Shown here: positions 9,112-15,803 of the stretch, one piece after another
Layout: the number at the start of each line of letters is the position of its first letter
Numbering within the stretch: the stretch's first letter is position 1
Source: Oceanimonas smirnovii ATCC BAA-899
Lineage (GTDB): Bacteria > Pseudomonadota > Gammaproteobacteria > Enterobacterales > Aeromonadaceae
Direction of reading: 5' to 3'
DNA length: 64,000 bases
NCBI RefSeq assembly: GCF_000381965.1
Contig: NZ_KB908454.1
Location: 348,324 to 412,323 of the forward strand
The notes under the pieces: generated by a model
Database searches by the model: none
The model's input: only the letters and a program-made list of their open reading frames with translations
What the model was told of the DNA's origin: nothing
Position numbers and translations under genes: made by a program

Positions 9112-9146
9112 ACTCAAGCGAAACTTGAGTTTGACGACAGTCAAAC
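9112..9146 (-). promoter_or_regulatory. Two adjacent inverted repeats upstream of the TRAP operon
   Basis: ACTCAAG/CTTGAGT (9112-9130, 5-nt centre) is followed directly by GTTTGAC/GTCAAAC (9129-9146, 4-nt centre), overlapping by two bases. They lie about 110-140 bases ahead of the binding-protein start, a plausible place for a dimeric regulator to control the operon. A sequence close to a CRP box (TGTGA-N6-TCATA, 9225-9240) lies further upstream. The rest of the 456-base gene-free stretch 9005-9460 has no ORF I would support. Confidence 0.45.
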
Positions 9147-9308
9147 AAAAATCGGAAAGTCCTTGTGTATACAGCAGTTAGCACTGTTTCTGACTGTTTT
9201 GTCAGCAGCAGCAAAGGCGCGAACTGTGAGTGTGATCATATTGTTATAGCGATACCTGGACGCCTTTATTGTTGGGATTCGCTGCGTTCCCCCCGACCTG
9301 CAGCTTTT

Positions 9309-9438
9309 CAAGGGGAAGGGAAATCAAGTGCTCCTCACTCTTTTCAAGGAGGCTCCTCACTCTTTTCAAGGAGAAGGGAAACCAAGTGCTCCTCCCCCTT
9401 TTCAAGGAGAAGGGAAATTAAATACTCCTCCCCCTTTT
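9309..9438 (+). repeat. Tandem 36-bp repeat array
   Basis: Four head-to-tail units run 9309-9344, 9345-9366 (a 22-bp deleted version), 9367-9402 and 9403-9438. Each begins CAAGGRG and ends CTCCTCMCYCTTTT. The array leads directly into the third copy of the dispersed palindromic repeat, so it looks like local amplification of half of that element. Confidence 0.8.
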
Positions 9439-9461
9439 TAAGGGGGAGGTCGGGAGGGGGT
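9422..9461 (+). repeat. C-rich/G-rich palindromic repeat, copy 3 (partial)
   Basis: ACTCCTCCCCC-TTTTTA-AGGGGGAGG followed by TCGGGAGGGGGT matches the second half of copy 1 (about 510-549). It abuts the stop codon of the LysR gene and may act as that gene's terminator. Confidence 0.75.
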
Positions 9462-10387
9462 TAACTGTTCAGCTGCGCTTTCAGCAGCTGCAAAAACAAC
9501 TGCCGAATGCGGCTCTGGCGGCCGTGGCTGCGGGTAATGGCAGAAATGCCCAGCAGGTGGGTTTTCTGGCGGGGCAGCAGCGGACGCAGGCGGCCTGTGT
9601 CTACCCAGCGGCGGGCGTAGCTTTCGGGCAAAAAGCCGATGTACTGACCGGAAAGAATAAGGGCCGCGCGGGGCTCGTAGTGGTAGGCCCTGCCGGCCAG
9701 TTGCATGCCCGCCAGCTGGGCGCTGGTTTCCGGGTTGGTATGAATGCCCGGGTGGATCAGCTTGAATTCGGGCAGGCGTCCGGCAATCTCGGTATCATTC
9801 TGCTCGGTAAACAGCGGGTGACGATCGCTGCAGTAAAGAAAACAGCGCACCTGATAGAGATGATGATAATCCAGCCCTTCCAGATCCCTGTGGTAGTGAA
9901 TAAAGCCAATATCGGCTTCTTCGCTCAGCACCCGGCGTTCAATTTCGCCCATGTAAGCCACATCCACGCTCACGTTTACATCCGGTGCCTGTTCACCCAG
10001 GGATGCAAATACCTCCACCATGGAAAATTCATCTTCCAGCCAGATACTGTCACTGGACACAATTCTCAGCTCGCCGCTGAGCTGCTCATGCAGTTCGTTT
10101 ACTGTGTAGCGAAACTCTTCCAGCCGGCTGAACAGCCGCTTGGTGGAGTCGTAGATCACTTCTCCGTCATCGGTCAGTGAAAAACCCGAGCGGCCCCGGC
10201 GGCACAGCTTGAGCTTGAGCCGGCTTTCCAGGTTGGCCATGTGCACACTGATGGTGGAACGACTGATATTGAGCTCGGTTTCCGCTGCGGAAAAACCGCC
10301 GCATTCCACCACGGTTTTAAACAGTTTCAGCAGGCGAATTTCATAGTCGCCAATCTGGCTGAGAACGGGTCTGTTGGTCTGGCTCAT
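9461..10387 (-). CDS. LysR-family transcriptional regulator, divergent from gabD-gabT
   Basis: A regulator of about 308 residues. The N-terminal winged helix (about residues 13-72) reads IRLLKLFKTVVECGGFSAAETELNISRSTISVHMANLE. The effector-binding domain follows from about residue 95. I prefer ATG 10387 (MSQTNRP), because the longer frame to 10456 has no ribosome site and starts far from the HTH. It reads away from gabD across a 157-base gap and is followed on the same strand by the TRAP operon. A LysR protein usually controls its divergent neighbour, so GABA or semialdehyde catabolism and possibly the TRAP operon are likely targets. The effector is unknown. Confidence 0.88.
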   Translation of the reverse strand: MSQTNRPVLSQIGDYEIRLLKLFKTVVECGGFSAAETELNISRSTISVHMANLESRLKLKLCRRGRSGFSLTDDGEVIYDSTKRLFSRLEEFRYTVNELHEQLSGELRIVSSDSIWLEDEFSMVEVFASLGEQAPDVNVSVDVAYMGEIERRVLSEEADIGFIHYHRDLEGLDYHHLYQVRCFLYCSDRHPLFTEQNDTEIAGRLPEFKLIHPGIHTNPETSAQLAGMQLAGRAYHYEPRAALILSGQYIGFLPESYARRWVDTGRLRPLLPRQKTHLLGISAITRSHGRQSRIRQLFLQLLKAQLNS

Positions 10388-10544
10388 AGTTTGAACTGCT
10401 TCAATGTGTATGTTGAGAGGGGGTGATTTACCGGACTTTGCGCCGGGGGCTAGCATGTTGTCAAACAGTGGCCCGTGCCGTTGTGGCGCTGCTCACGGCA
10501 ATTGGACTTGCGGGCGAGGATGGACTCAAGATGAGGCAGCTTAA

Positions 10545-12008
10545 ATGAGCATTTCTGCAGTAAACAGCACCCTGGTAAGAGAAAGCGGTTATATCGACGG
10601 CCGCTGGTGTCAGGCCGGCAGTGGCAACACCATTGCTGTCTATAACCCCGCCAACGGCGATCATCTGGGCCAGGTGCCCGACATGGGCGAAACCGAAACC
10701 CGCGCTGCCATTGATGCCGCCAGCCGGGCACTGCCGGCCTGGAGTGCGCTTAACCCCAAAGAGCGGGCCCGCCTGCTGCGCAACTGGTTTGATCTTATTA
10801 TTGAGCACAAAGAAGATCTGGCCCGGCTGATGACCCAGGAGCAGGGTAAGCCCCTGTTTGAAACCCGTGGCGAGGTGCTGTACGGTGCCTCCTACATTGA
10901 GTGGTATGCTGAAGAAGCCAAACGTGCCTACGGCAAGGTGTTCTCTGCCCCCACCGGCGACAAGCGGGCGCTGAGCATTCAGCAGCCCATTGGTGTGGTG
11001 GCGGCCATTACTCCCTGGAACTTTCCCAACGCCATGATTACCCGCAAGCTGGCCCCGGCGCTGGCGGCGGGCTGCACCGTGGTGGTCAAGCCATCTGAAG
11101 AAACCCCGTTTTCTGCCCTGGCGCTGATGGCGCTGGCCGAGCAGGCAGGCATTCCGGCCGGCGTGATCAACATGATCACCTCCAGCCAGGCGGCAACAGT
11201 AGGGAATGTGCTGACCAGCGATTCTCGCGTGCGCAAGCTGTCGTTCACCGGCTCTACCCGGGTGGGCAAGCTGCTTTATGGCCAGAGCGCCGACACCATG
11301 AAAAAGCTCAGCCTGGAGCTGGGTGGCAACGCGCCTTTTATTGTGTTCAACGACGCCGATCTCGACGCCGCCGTCACTGGTGCCATTATCTCCAAATACC
11401 GTAACGCCGGTCAGACCTGTGTCTGCGCCAACCGCATTCTGGTGCAGGATGGCATTTACGATGAATTTATGGCCCGCTTCAAGGCGGAAGTGGAAAAGTT
11501 TGTTATTGGTAACGGTCTTGATGCGGCCACCACTCTTGGCCCTGTGATCAACAAGGCTGCCGTCGACAAGATTGCCGGCATGGTAGACGCTGCCCTGAGC
11601 GAAGGTGCCACCCTGGTCACCGGTGGCCGCCGTCATTCAGCCGGCGAGCTGTTCTATGCGCCTACTATTCTCGGTAATGTGACCCAGCAAATGGCCATTG
11701 CCAATCAGGAAATTTTTGGCCCGGTGGCACCGGTGATCCGCTTTAAGGATGATGCCGAGGCCGTGGCCATTGCCAACGACACCCCCTATGGTCTTGCCGC
11801 CTATTTCTATACTGAAAGTCACAGCCGCATCTGGCGCATTGCCGAGCAGCTGGAATACGGCATGATCGGCATTAATGAGGGCATTCTGTCCAACGAAATT
11901 GCCCCCTTTGGCGGCGTGAAGGAGTCCGGTCTGGGCCGGGAAGGCTCCGCCGAAGGGCTGGCGGACTATATGGAAACCAAATATCTGTGCATGGGCGGCA
12001 TTCGCTGA
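10545..12008 (+). CDS. gabD: Succinate-semialdehyde dehydrogenase, NAD(P)+-dependent
   Basis: A 487-residue aldehyde dehydrogenase oxidising succinate semialdehyde to succinate, the second step of GABA breakdown. Seen: ITPWNFP with the oxyanion-hole Asn159, VVKPSEETPFSA, the NAD loop FTGSTRVG, the general base Glu258 in LELGGNAP, and the catalytic thiol Cys292 in NAGQTCVCANR. Its Cys-x-Cys pairing with Cys294 is typical of redox-regulated GabD proteins. The length equals that of enterobacterial GabD. gabT starts 23 bases after its stop, so the two form an operon. A glutarate-semialdehyde role is possible in the same subfamily. Confidence 0.93.
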   Translation: MSISAVNSTLVRESGYIDGRWCQAGSGNTIAVYNPANGDHLGQVPDMGETETRAAIDAASRALPAWSALNPKERARLLRNWFDLIIEHKEDLARLMTQEQGKPLFETRGEVLYGASYIEWYAEEAKRAYGKVFSAPTGDKRALSIQQPIGVVAAITPWNFPNAMITRKLAPALAAGCTVVVKPSEETPFSALALMALAEQAGIPAGVINMITSSQAATVGNVLTSDSRVRKLSFTGSTRVGKLLYGQSADTMKKLSLELGGNAPFIVFNDADLDAAVTGAIISKYRNAGQTCVCANRILVQDGIYDEFMARFKAEVEKFVIGNGLDAATTLGPVINKAAVDKIAGMVDAALSEGATLVTGGRRHSAGELFYAPTILGNVTQQMAIANQEIFGPVAPVIRFKDDAEAVAIANDTPYGLAAYFYTESHSRIWRIAEQLEYGMIGINEGILSNEIAPFGGVKESGLGREGSAEGLADYMETKYLCMGGIR

Positions 12009-12031
12009 GCGTGAATAAAAGGAGCATTATC

Positions 12032-13312
12032 ATGAGCAAGAATCAGCAACTTCAGCAACGCAAAGACGCCGTCTTTGCCCGTGGCATGGGCAACATGGCC
12101 CCGGTTTATGTCGATCGTGTCAAAAATAATGAAATCTGGGATGTGGAAGGCAACCGCTTTATCGACTTTGCCGCCGGCATTGCCGTGGTCAACACCGGCC
12201 ACAGCCACCCGCGCATTGTGGCTGCCGTTAACGAACAGCTGCAGCGCTTCAGTCACACCTGCGCCATGGTGACTCCCTACGAGAGTGTGGTGGCGCTGGC
12301 CGAGCGTCTGGTAACACTGGCTCCGGGCCCCACTGCCAAAAAAGCCATTTTTGTCACCACAGGTGCCGAGGCAGTGGAAAACGCGGTGAAAATTGCCCGT
12401 GCTCATACCAAACGCAGCGGCATTATTGCCTTTAACGGCGGCTTTCATGGCCGTACCAATATGGCCATGGGCCTGACCGGCAAGGTTGCCCCTTACAAGG
12501 CAGGTTTCGGACCTTTCCCGAATGAGATTTATCACCTGCCGTACCCGAATGCCTATCACGGCGTTACCGAAGAGCAGTCGCTCAAGGCCCTGGATGAGCT
12601 GTTTCATTGTGATATCGAGCCAGGCCGGGTAGCAGCGCTGATCATAGAGCCGGTGCAGGGAGAAGGTGGTTTTTATCAGGCACCGGCGTCGTTCCTGCAG
12701 AAACTGCGTGCCATCTGTGATCAGCATGGCATTGTGCTGATTTGTGATGAAATTCAGACCGGTTTCGCCCGTACCGGCAAGCTGTTTGCTACCGAATATG
12801 CCGGTATTGAACCGGATCTGATGACCATGGCCAAGGGCATTGCCGGCGGTTTTCCGCTGTCTGCCGTGGTCGGCAAGGCCGACATCATGGACGCTGCCAA
12901 CCCGGGCGGTCTGGGAGGCACCTACGCCGCCTTTCCGCTGGCCTGTGCCGCCGGTCTGGAAGTGCTGAACATTATTGAAGAAGAGCAGTTGTGCGACAGA
13001 GCCCTGGCCATTGGCGAGCTGATGAACAAGCGTCTGAGCGAGCTGCAGAGCAAATATCCTCACCACATCGGCCAGGTGCGTAACCTGGGTGCCATGGTGG
13101 CGATGGAGCTGGTACACAACGGGGATGTGGATCAGCCCAATCCGGAGCTGACCAAAGCCGTGGTGGCGAAGGGAATCGAGAAAGGTGTGATTTTGTTGTC
13201 TTGTGGTGTACGCGGCAACGTTATTCGCTTTTTGCCGGCCCTGACTTCACCGCTGGAGGTGGTCAGCGAAGGTCTGGACTTGCTTGAACAGGTACTTTGC
13301 GAACTCGTTTAA
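12032..13312 (+). CDS. gabT: 4-aminobutyrate aminotransferase
   Basis: A class III PLP aminotransferase of 426 residues converting GABA and 2-oxoglutarate to succinate semialdehyde and glutamate. ATG 12032 has AAAAGGAG seven bases upstream; a longer frame into gabD has no support. Seen: FVTTGAEAVENAVKIARAHT (phosphate-binding GA motif), FHGRTNMAMGLTGK, IIEPVQGEGGF, ICDEIQTGFARTG with the cofactor-binding Asp, and the PLP lysine in MTMAKGIAGGFPLSAVVG. It is co-transcribed with gabD and followed by a strong terminator. 5-Aminovalerate may also be a substrate. Confidence 0.95.
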   Translation: MSKNQQLQQRKDAVFARGMGNMAPVYVDRVKNNEIWDVEGNRFIDFAAGIAVVNTGHSHPRIVAAVNEQLQRFSHTCAMVTPYESVVALAERLVTLAPGPTAKKAIFVTTGAEAVENAVKIARAHTKRSGIIAFNGGFHGRTNMAMGLTGKVAPYKAGFGPFPNEIYHLPYPNAYHGVTEEQSLKALDELFHCDIEPGRVAALIIEPVQGEGGFYQAPASFLQKLRAICDQHGIVLICDEIQTGFARTGKLFATEYAGIEPDLMTMAKGIAGGFPLSAVVGKADIMDAANPGGLGGTYAAFPLACAAGLEVLNIIEEEQLCDRALAIGELMNKRLSELQSKYPHHIGQVRNLGAMVAMELVHNGDVDQPNPELTKAVVAKGIEKGVILLSCGVRGNVIRFLPALTSPLEVVSEGLDLLEQVLCELV

Positions 13313-13344
13313 GCCGGTTGATACGTCGATGTCAAAGTAGCTTT

Positions 13345-13369
13345 GGCGGGCCCTGTGCCCGCCTTTTTT
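13345..13369 (+). terminator. Rho-independent terminator of gabDT
   Basis: GGCGGGC / GCCCGCC forms a 7-bp GC stem with a 5-nt loop, followed by six T. It lies 33 bases after the gabT stop and is a textbook intrinsic terminator. Confidence 0.93.
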
Positions 13370-13443
13370 GTGCGCGTGAGTATTAGCCATCACGCTGGAG
13401 TGCTAAAGTGAATGATATATTCCTTTGTATAAAGGCTTAAGCT

Positions 13444-14985
13444 GTGGCCGCATTTCACTCTTCAAAAATTGCACTGTTACTTTTTTTGTTGCCAGTGTTG
13501 TTGTTTGTGCTGGCAATGCCCGCACTCATTTCGCCGCTAAGCACATATTTGTTAGAGCAGAAAATGAGAGAGGTGACAGCGTACCTGGATACTCGCTCAC
13601 AGGCTGTTGATAATATTATTACCAGGCAGCTTGCAGGCCTTCGTTTTGACTGTGGGCTGGGAGACATGGCCCTGTTGCGGGAGCCTAAATACTACAGTCG
13701 TTATATACGCATGACAGGTGTAAGCAATGCTGAAAATATCAGTTGCTCAAGTGTGGGCATGCCGTTTGACAGCGAGTATCTTCAGGCACCGGCTGCTGAC
13801 GGATTCACCTTGAAAAATACTCCCCGTTATGAAGGAACCGACAGTGAACTGATGGTACGTTACCAGATGCAGGGCAATATCGCATTCTGGGTATTGGACA
13901 GCAGTTGGGTGTGGGAGCTGATCGAGAGAGATTGTACCGGTTGTTTTCTGCTTTCCTTTCACTATCCGGGTTCCGGTATCGACAGCCTTGAACGGGGTAA
14001 TACAGCCATACCGCGAGAGCAGGGTGCCATGTTGATAGAGCAGGAAAAAATTCAACAGCACATTGGTCAACCTCCTGTTGTTAATCAGCAACAATTATGG
14101 GGAGGACAAATACTGCAAGAGCATGCTCAGGCATTGTTATGGCGATGGGGGGGAGGTGGCAGTGTTGTTTTCTCGTTAATACTGGCAGCAGGCTACCATC
14201 ACTCCCGTCGCTACCGTAATACTATTGGTGGCCTGATCAGGCAAAGTGTGAAGGATGAGGACTTTATTCCTTATTATCAGCCGGTAGTCGATAGCCGAAG
14301 CCAGAAAGTCGTTGGCTATGAAGTGCTGGTTCGCTGGAAAAAGGGAGGAGAGTTAATCACACCGGATCAGTTTATTCCTGCTGCAGAAACAGAAGGACTG
14401 GTGGGTGAGATAACCATGCAGTTATTGAACCATGTACTGCATGATCTGGAGCAGCTTGATAAGACACACTGGGTAAGCATTAATCTGGTTGCCGAGCATG
14501 TTGAGACTGACTGCCTCTTTCGCTGGCTTCAGGAGCGGCAATGGCCATGGTCTGACCGCATTAAATTTGAATTAACAGAGCGGGTTCCCATTAAAAACCT
14601 GCATCATGCAGATAAACATATTACTGCGCTGATTGAGCGGGGATATCAATTCAAGATAGACGATTTTGGAGTGGGTTACGGAGGTTTTGTTTATCTTCAG
14701 AAGTTAAATGTAGAAGGAATAAAAATAGATAAAATCTTTATTGATACTATTGGCACCAGTGATGCCAAACGCAGGGTGCTGGACTCCATCATTATATCTG
14801 CGCATCAGGTTAATATGTCGGTTATTGCTGAGGGGGTTGAAACGTTTTCTCAGGTTGATTATCTGGCACAACGTCATGTTTATCTGATTCAGGGATATGT
14901 ATATTACCGCCCTATGGCTATCTCTTCTGTTCTCGGTTTACCAGAGCGTGCTCAGGGCGCAACCAGATCGCAGCCGGCTGAATAG
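13444..14985 (+). CDS. Membrane CSS-motif EAL-domain c-di-GMP phosphodiesterase
   Basis: A 513-residue protein starting at GTG. One membrane helix lies at about 9-30, then a periplasmic CSS domain with Cys70 and the CSS triplet at 101-103, a second helix at about 231-250, and a cytoplasmic EAL domain from about 258 to the end. Catalytic signatures are present: YEVLVRW (Glu283, an EVL version of EAL), SINL, ELTER, IDDFGVGYGG, KIDK, AEGVE and QGYVYY. It therefore looks active and would hydrolyse c-di-GMP to pGpG. The architecture matches the E. coli PdeB/C/D/G/N group, where periplasmic thiol redox state (DsbA/B) controls activity. It stands alone behind the gabDT terminator. Lower c-di-GMP would favour motility, which ties it conceptually to the riboswitch at 27.4 kb. 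Confidence 0.9.
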   Translation: MAAFHSSKIALLLFLLPVLLFVLAMPALISPLSTYLLEQKMREVTAYLDTRSQAVDNIITRQLAGLRFDCGLGDMALLREPKYYSRYIRMTGVSNAENISCSSVGMPFDSEYLQAPAADGFTLKNTPRYEGTDSELMVRYQMQGNIAFWVLDSSWVWELIERDCTGCFLLSFHYPGSGIDSLERGNTAIPREQGAMLIEQEKIQQHIGQPPVVNQQQLWGGQILQEHAQALLWRWGGGGSVVFSLILAAGYHHSRRYRNTIGGLIRQSVKDEDFIPYYQPVVDSRSQKVVGYEVLVRWKKGGELITPDQFIPAAETEGLVGEITMQLLNHVLHDLEQLDKTHWVSINLVAEHVETDCLFRWLQERQWPWSDRIKFELTERVPIKNLHHADKHITALIERGYQFKIDDFGVGYGGFVYLQKLNVEGIKIDKIFIDTIGTSDAKRRVLDSIIISAHQVNMSVIAEGVETFSQVDYLAQRHVYLIQGYVYYRPMAISSVLGLPERAQGATRSQPAE

Positions 14986-15028
14986 CTAATTTAATCAGTC
15001 CGGGTACGCGCTTCTGCAGATGACAGTA

Positions 15029-15074
15029 ATGTCATGATGATGTCAGTTTTTCGTCAGTATCTCCTTGTTATGCT
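15029..15074 (+). promoter_or_regulatory. Three 11-bp-spaced direct repeats with a -10 box (phosphate-box-like promoter)
   Basis: ATGTCAT (15029-15035), ATGTCAG (15040-15046) and TCGTCAG (15051-15057) are 7-bp units separated by exactly 4 bp. This is the geometry of PhoB-type boxes (CTGTCAT-N4-CTGTCAT). A -10-like TATGCT (15069-15074) follows 11 bp after the last unit, and no -35 box is needed in such promoters. An OmpR/PhoB-family regulator is therefore likely. PhoB itself is a guess. Confidence 0.55.
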
Positions 15075-15116
15075 TTTGCCATTAACAAAGCACACTCACT
15101 CTGCGAGGAAATACAT

Positions 15117-15491
15117 ATGCGTAAGCTCAGCACCCTGATGATTGCCCTGACCACCGTGGTCATGCTGCCCCAGGCGGCGCTGGCATCAGCCGCTCAAACT
15201 CCGGCTCACGTTTGCCTGAGTAACGTTAACATGTTCACTGATGGTGTCGATCTGTTTCATGCCAAGCTGGCCCAGCGTCGTGCCGGCAGTGCCGGGCTGG
15301 AATGTACGCCTGCTCATGTCTTTCTGAACGGTGGCAGTAACGGCACTGATGGTGTGGATCATTTTCAGGATCGCATGGATCCTGATGCTGCCGCCAATCC
15401 TGGCTCAAAGGCAAGGGTGTACCTTTCCAAAGGAAACGATGGCACCGATGGGGTTGATCTGTTTCAGCGTCGCCGGACCGGTGATTCCTGA
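15117..15491 (+). CDS. Secreted protein with three 21-residue TDGVD repeats, function unknown
   Basis: A 124-residue protein with a Sec signal peptide (about 1-25: MRKLSTLMIALTTVVMLPQA then ALASA). The mature part is mostly three repeats: residues 30-50, 66-86 and 99-119. Each follows the pattern A-(H/R)-V-x-L-(S/N)-x-x-(N/S)-x-x-TDGVD-(L/H)-F, then basic residues. Linkers are 15 and 12 residues. Cys33 and Cys63 are the only mature cysteines. I do not recognise a family. The ATG has AGGAAA eight bases upstream. It has its own promoter-like region with 11-bp direct repeats and is followed by hairpins, so it is probably monocistronic. It precedes copZ-copA, but there is no Met/His-rich copper motif. 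Acidic TDGVD loops might bind cations; that is speculation. Confidence 0.8.
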   Translation: MRKLSTLMIALTTVVMLPQAALASAAQTPAHVCLSNVNMFTDGVDLFHAKLAQRRAGSAGLECTPAHVFLNGGSNGTDGVDHFQDRMDPDAAANPGSKARVYLSKGNDGTDGVDLFQRRRTGDS

Positions 15492-15530
15492 AGGTGTCAG
15501 GAGCGCTGACACTGGTACACAATAAAGTGG

Positions 15531-15561
15531 TTGACCTTACCGTGGCGGTAACCCTGATACT
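15531..15561 (+). promoter_or_regulatory. MerR-type promoter candidate for copZA
   Basis: TTGACC (15531-15536) and GATACT (15556-15561) are separated by 19 bp. The spacer contains the perfect dyad TTACCG-TGG-CGGTAA (15537-15551). An overlong 19-bp spacer with an internal dyad is the hallmark of promoters activated by MerR-family metal sensors such as CueR. The position ahead of copZ fits. The dyad is not the usual CueR box, and the region overlaps the hairpin at 15543-15573, so this is tentative. Confidence 0.45.
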
Positions 15562-15573
15562 GGGTTACCGCCA
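15543..15573 (+). terminator. Hairpin between the repeat-protein gene and copZ
   Basis: TGGCGGTAACCC / GGGTTACCGCCA is a perfect 12-bp stem with a 7-nt loop, followed by TGTTTATT. It would terminate the upstream gene or structure the copZ leader. A second, weaker hairpin (GTGTCAG/CTGACAC, 15494-15512) lies just after the upstream stop. Confidence 0.6.
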
Positions 15574-15597
15574 TGTTTATTAAAGAAGGAAACCACC

Positions 15598-15789
15598 ATG
15601 ATAACTCTGATTATTCCTGATATGACCTGTGGCCACTGTGTGGGTGTTATTTCGGGCATTCTTACCGGGCTGGACCCGGATTGTGAGCTGAACTTTGAAC
15701 TGGCTTCCCGCAAAGTGAGCATCAGCTCCGGCCTGCCCCGGGAAGAGATTATCGAGGCGCTGAGCGACGCCGGTTACGACTGCGAGTAA
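15598..15789 (+). CDS. copZ: Copper chaperone, heavy-metal-associated domain
   Basis: A 63-residue single HMA domain (beta-alpha-beta-beta-alpha-beta) with the Cu(I)-binding motif MTCGHC at residues 9-14. It delivers Cu(I) in the cytoplasm to the ATPase encoded 14 bases downstream, whose N-terminal domains have the same fold. The acidic C-terminal half (about 28-63) is normal for docking to CopA. AAGAAGGAAA precedes ATG 15598. Confidence 0.93.
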   Translation: MITLIIPDMTCGHCVGVISGILTGLDPDCELNFELASRKVSISSGLPREEIIEALSDAGYDCE

Positions 15790-15803
15790 CAGCGGAGGCA
15801 ACC

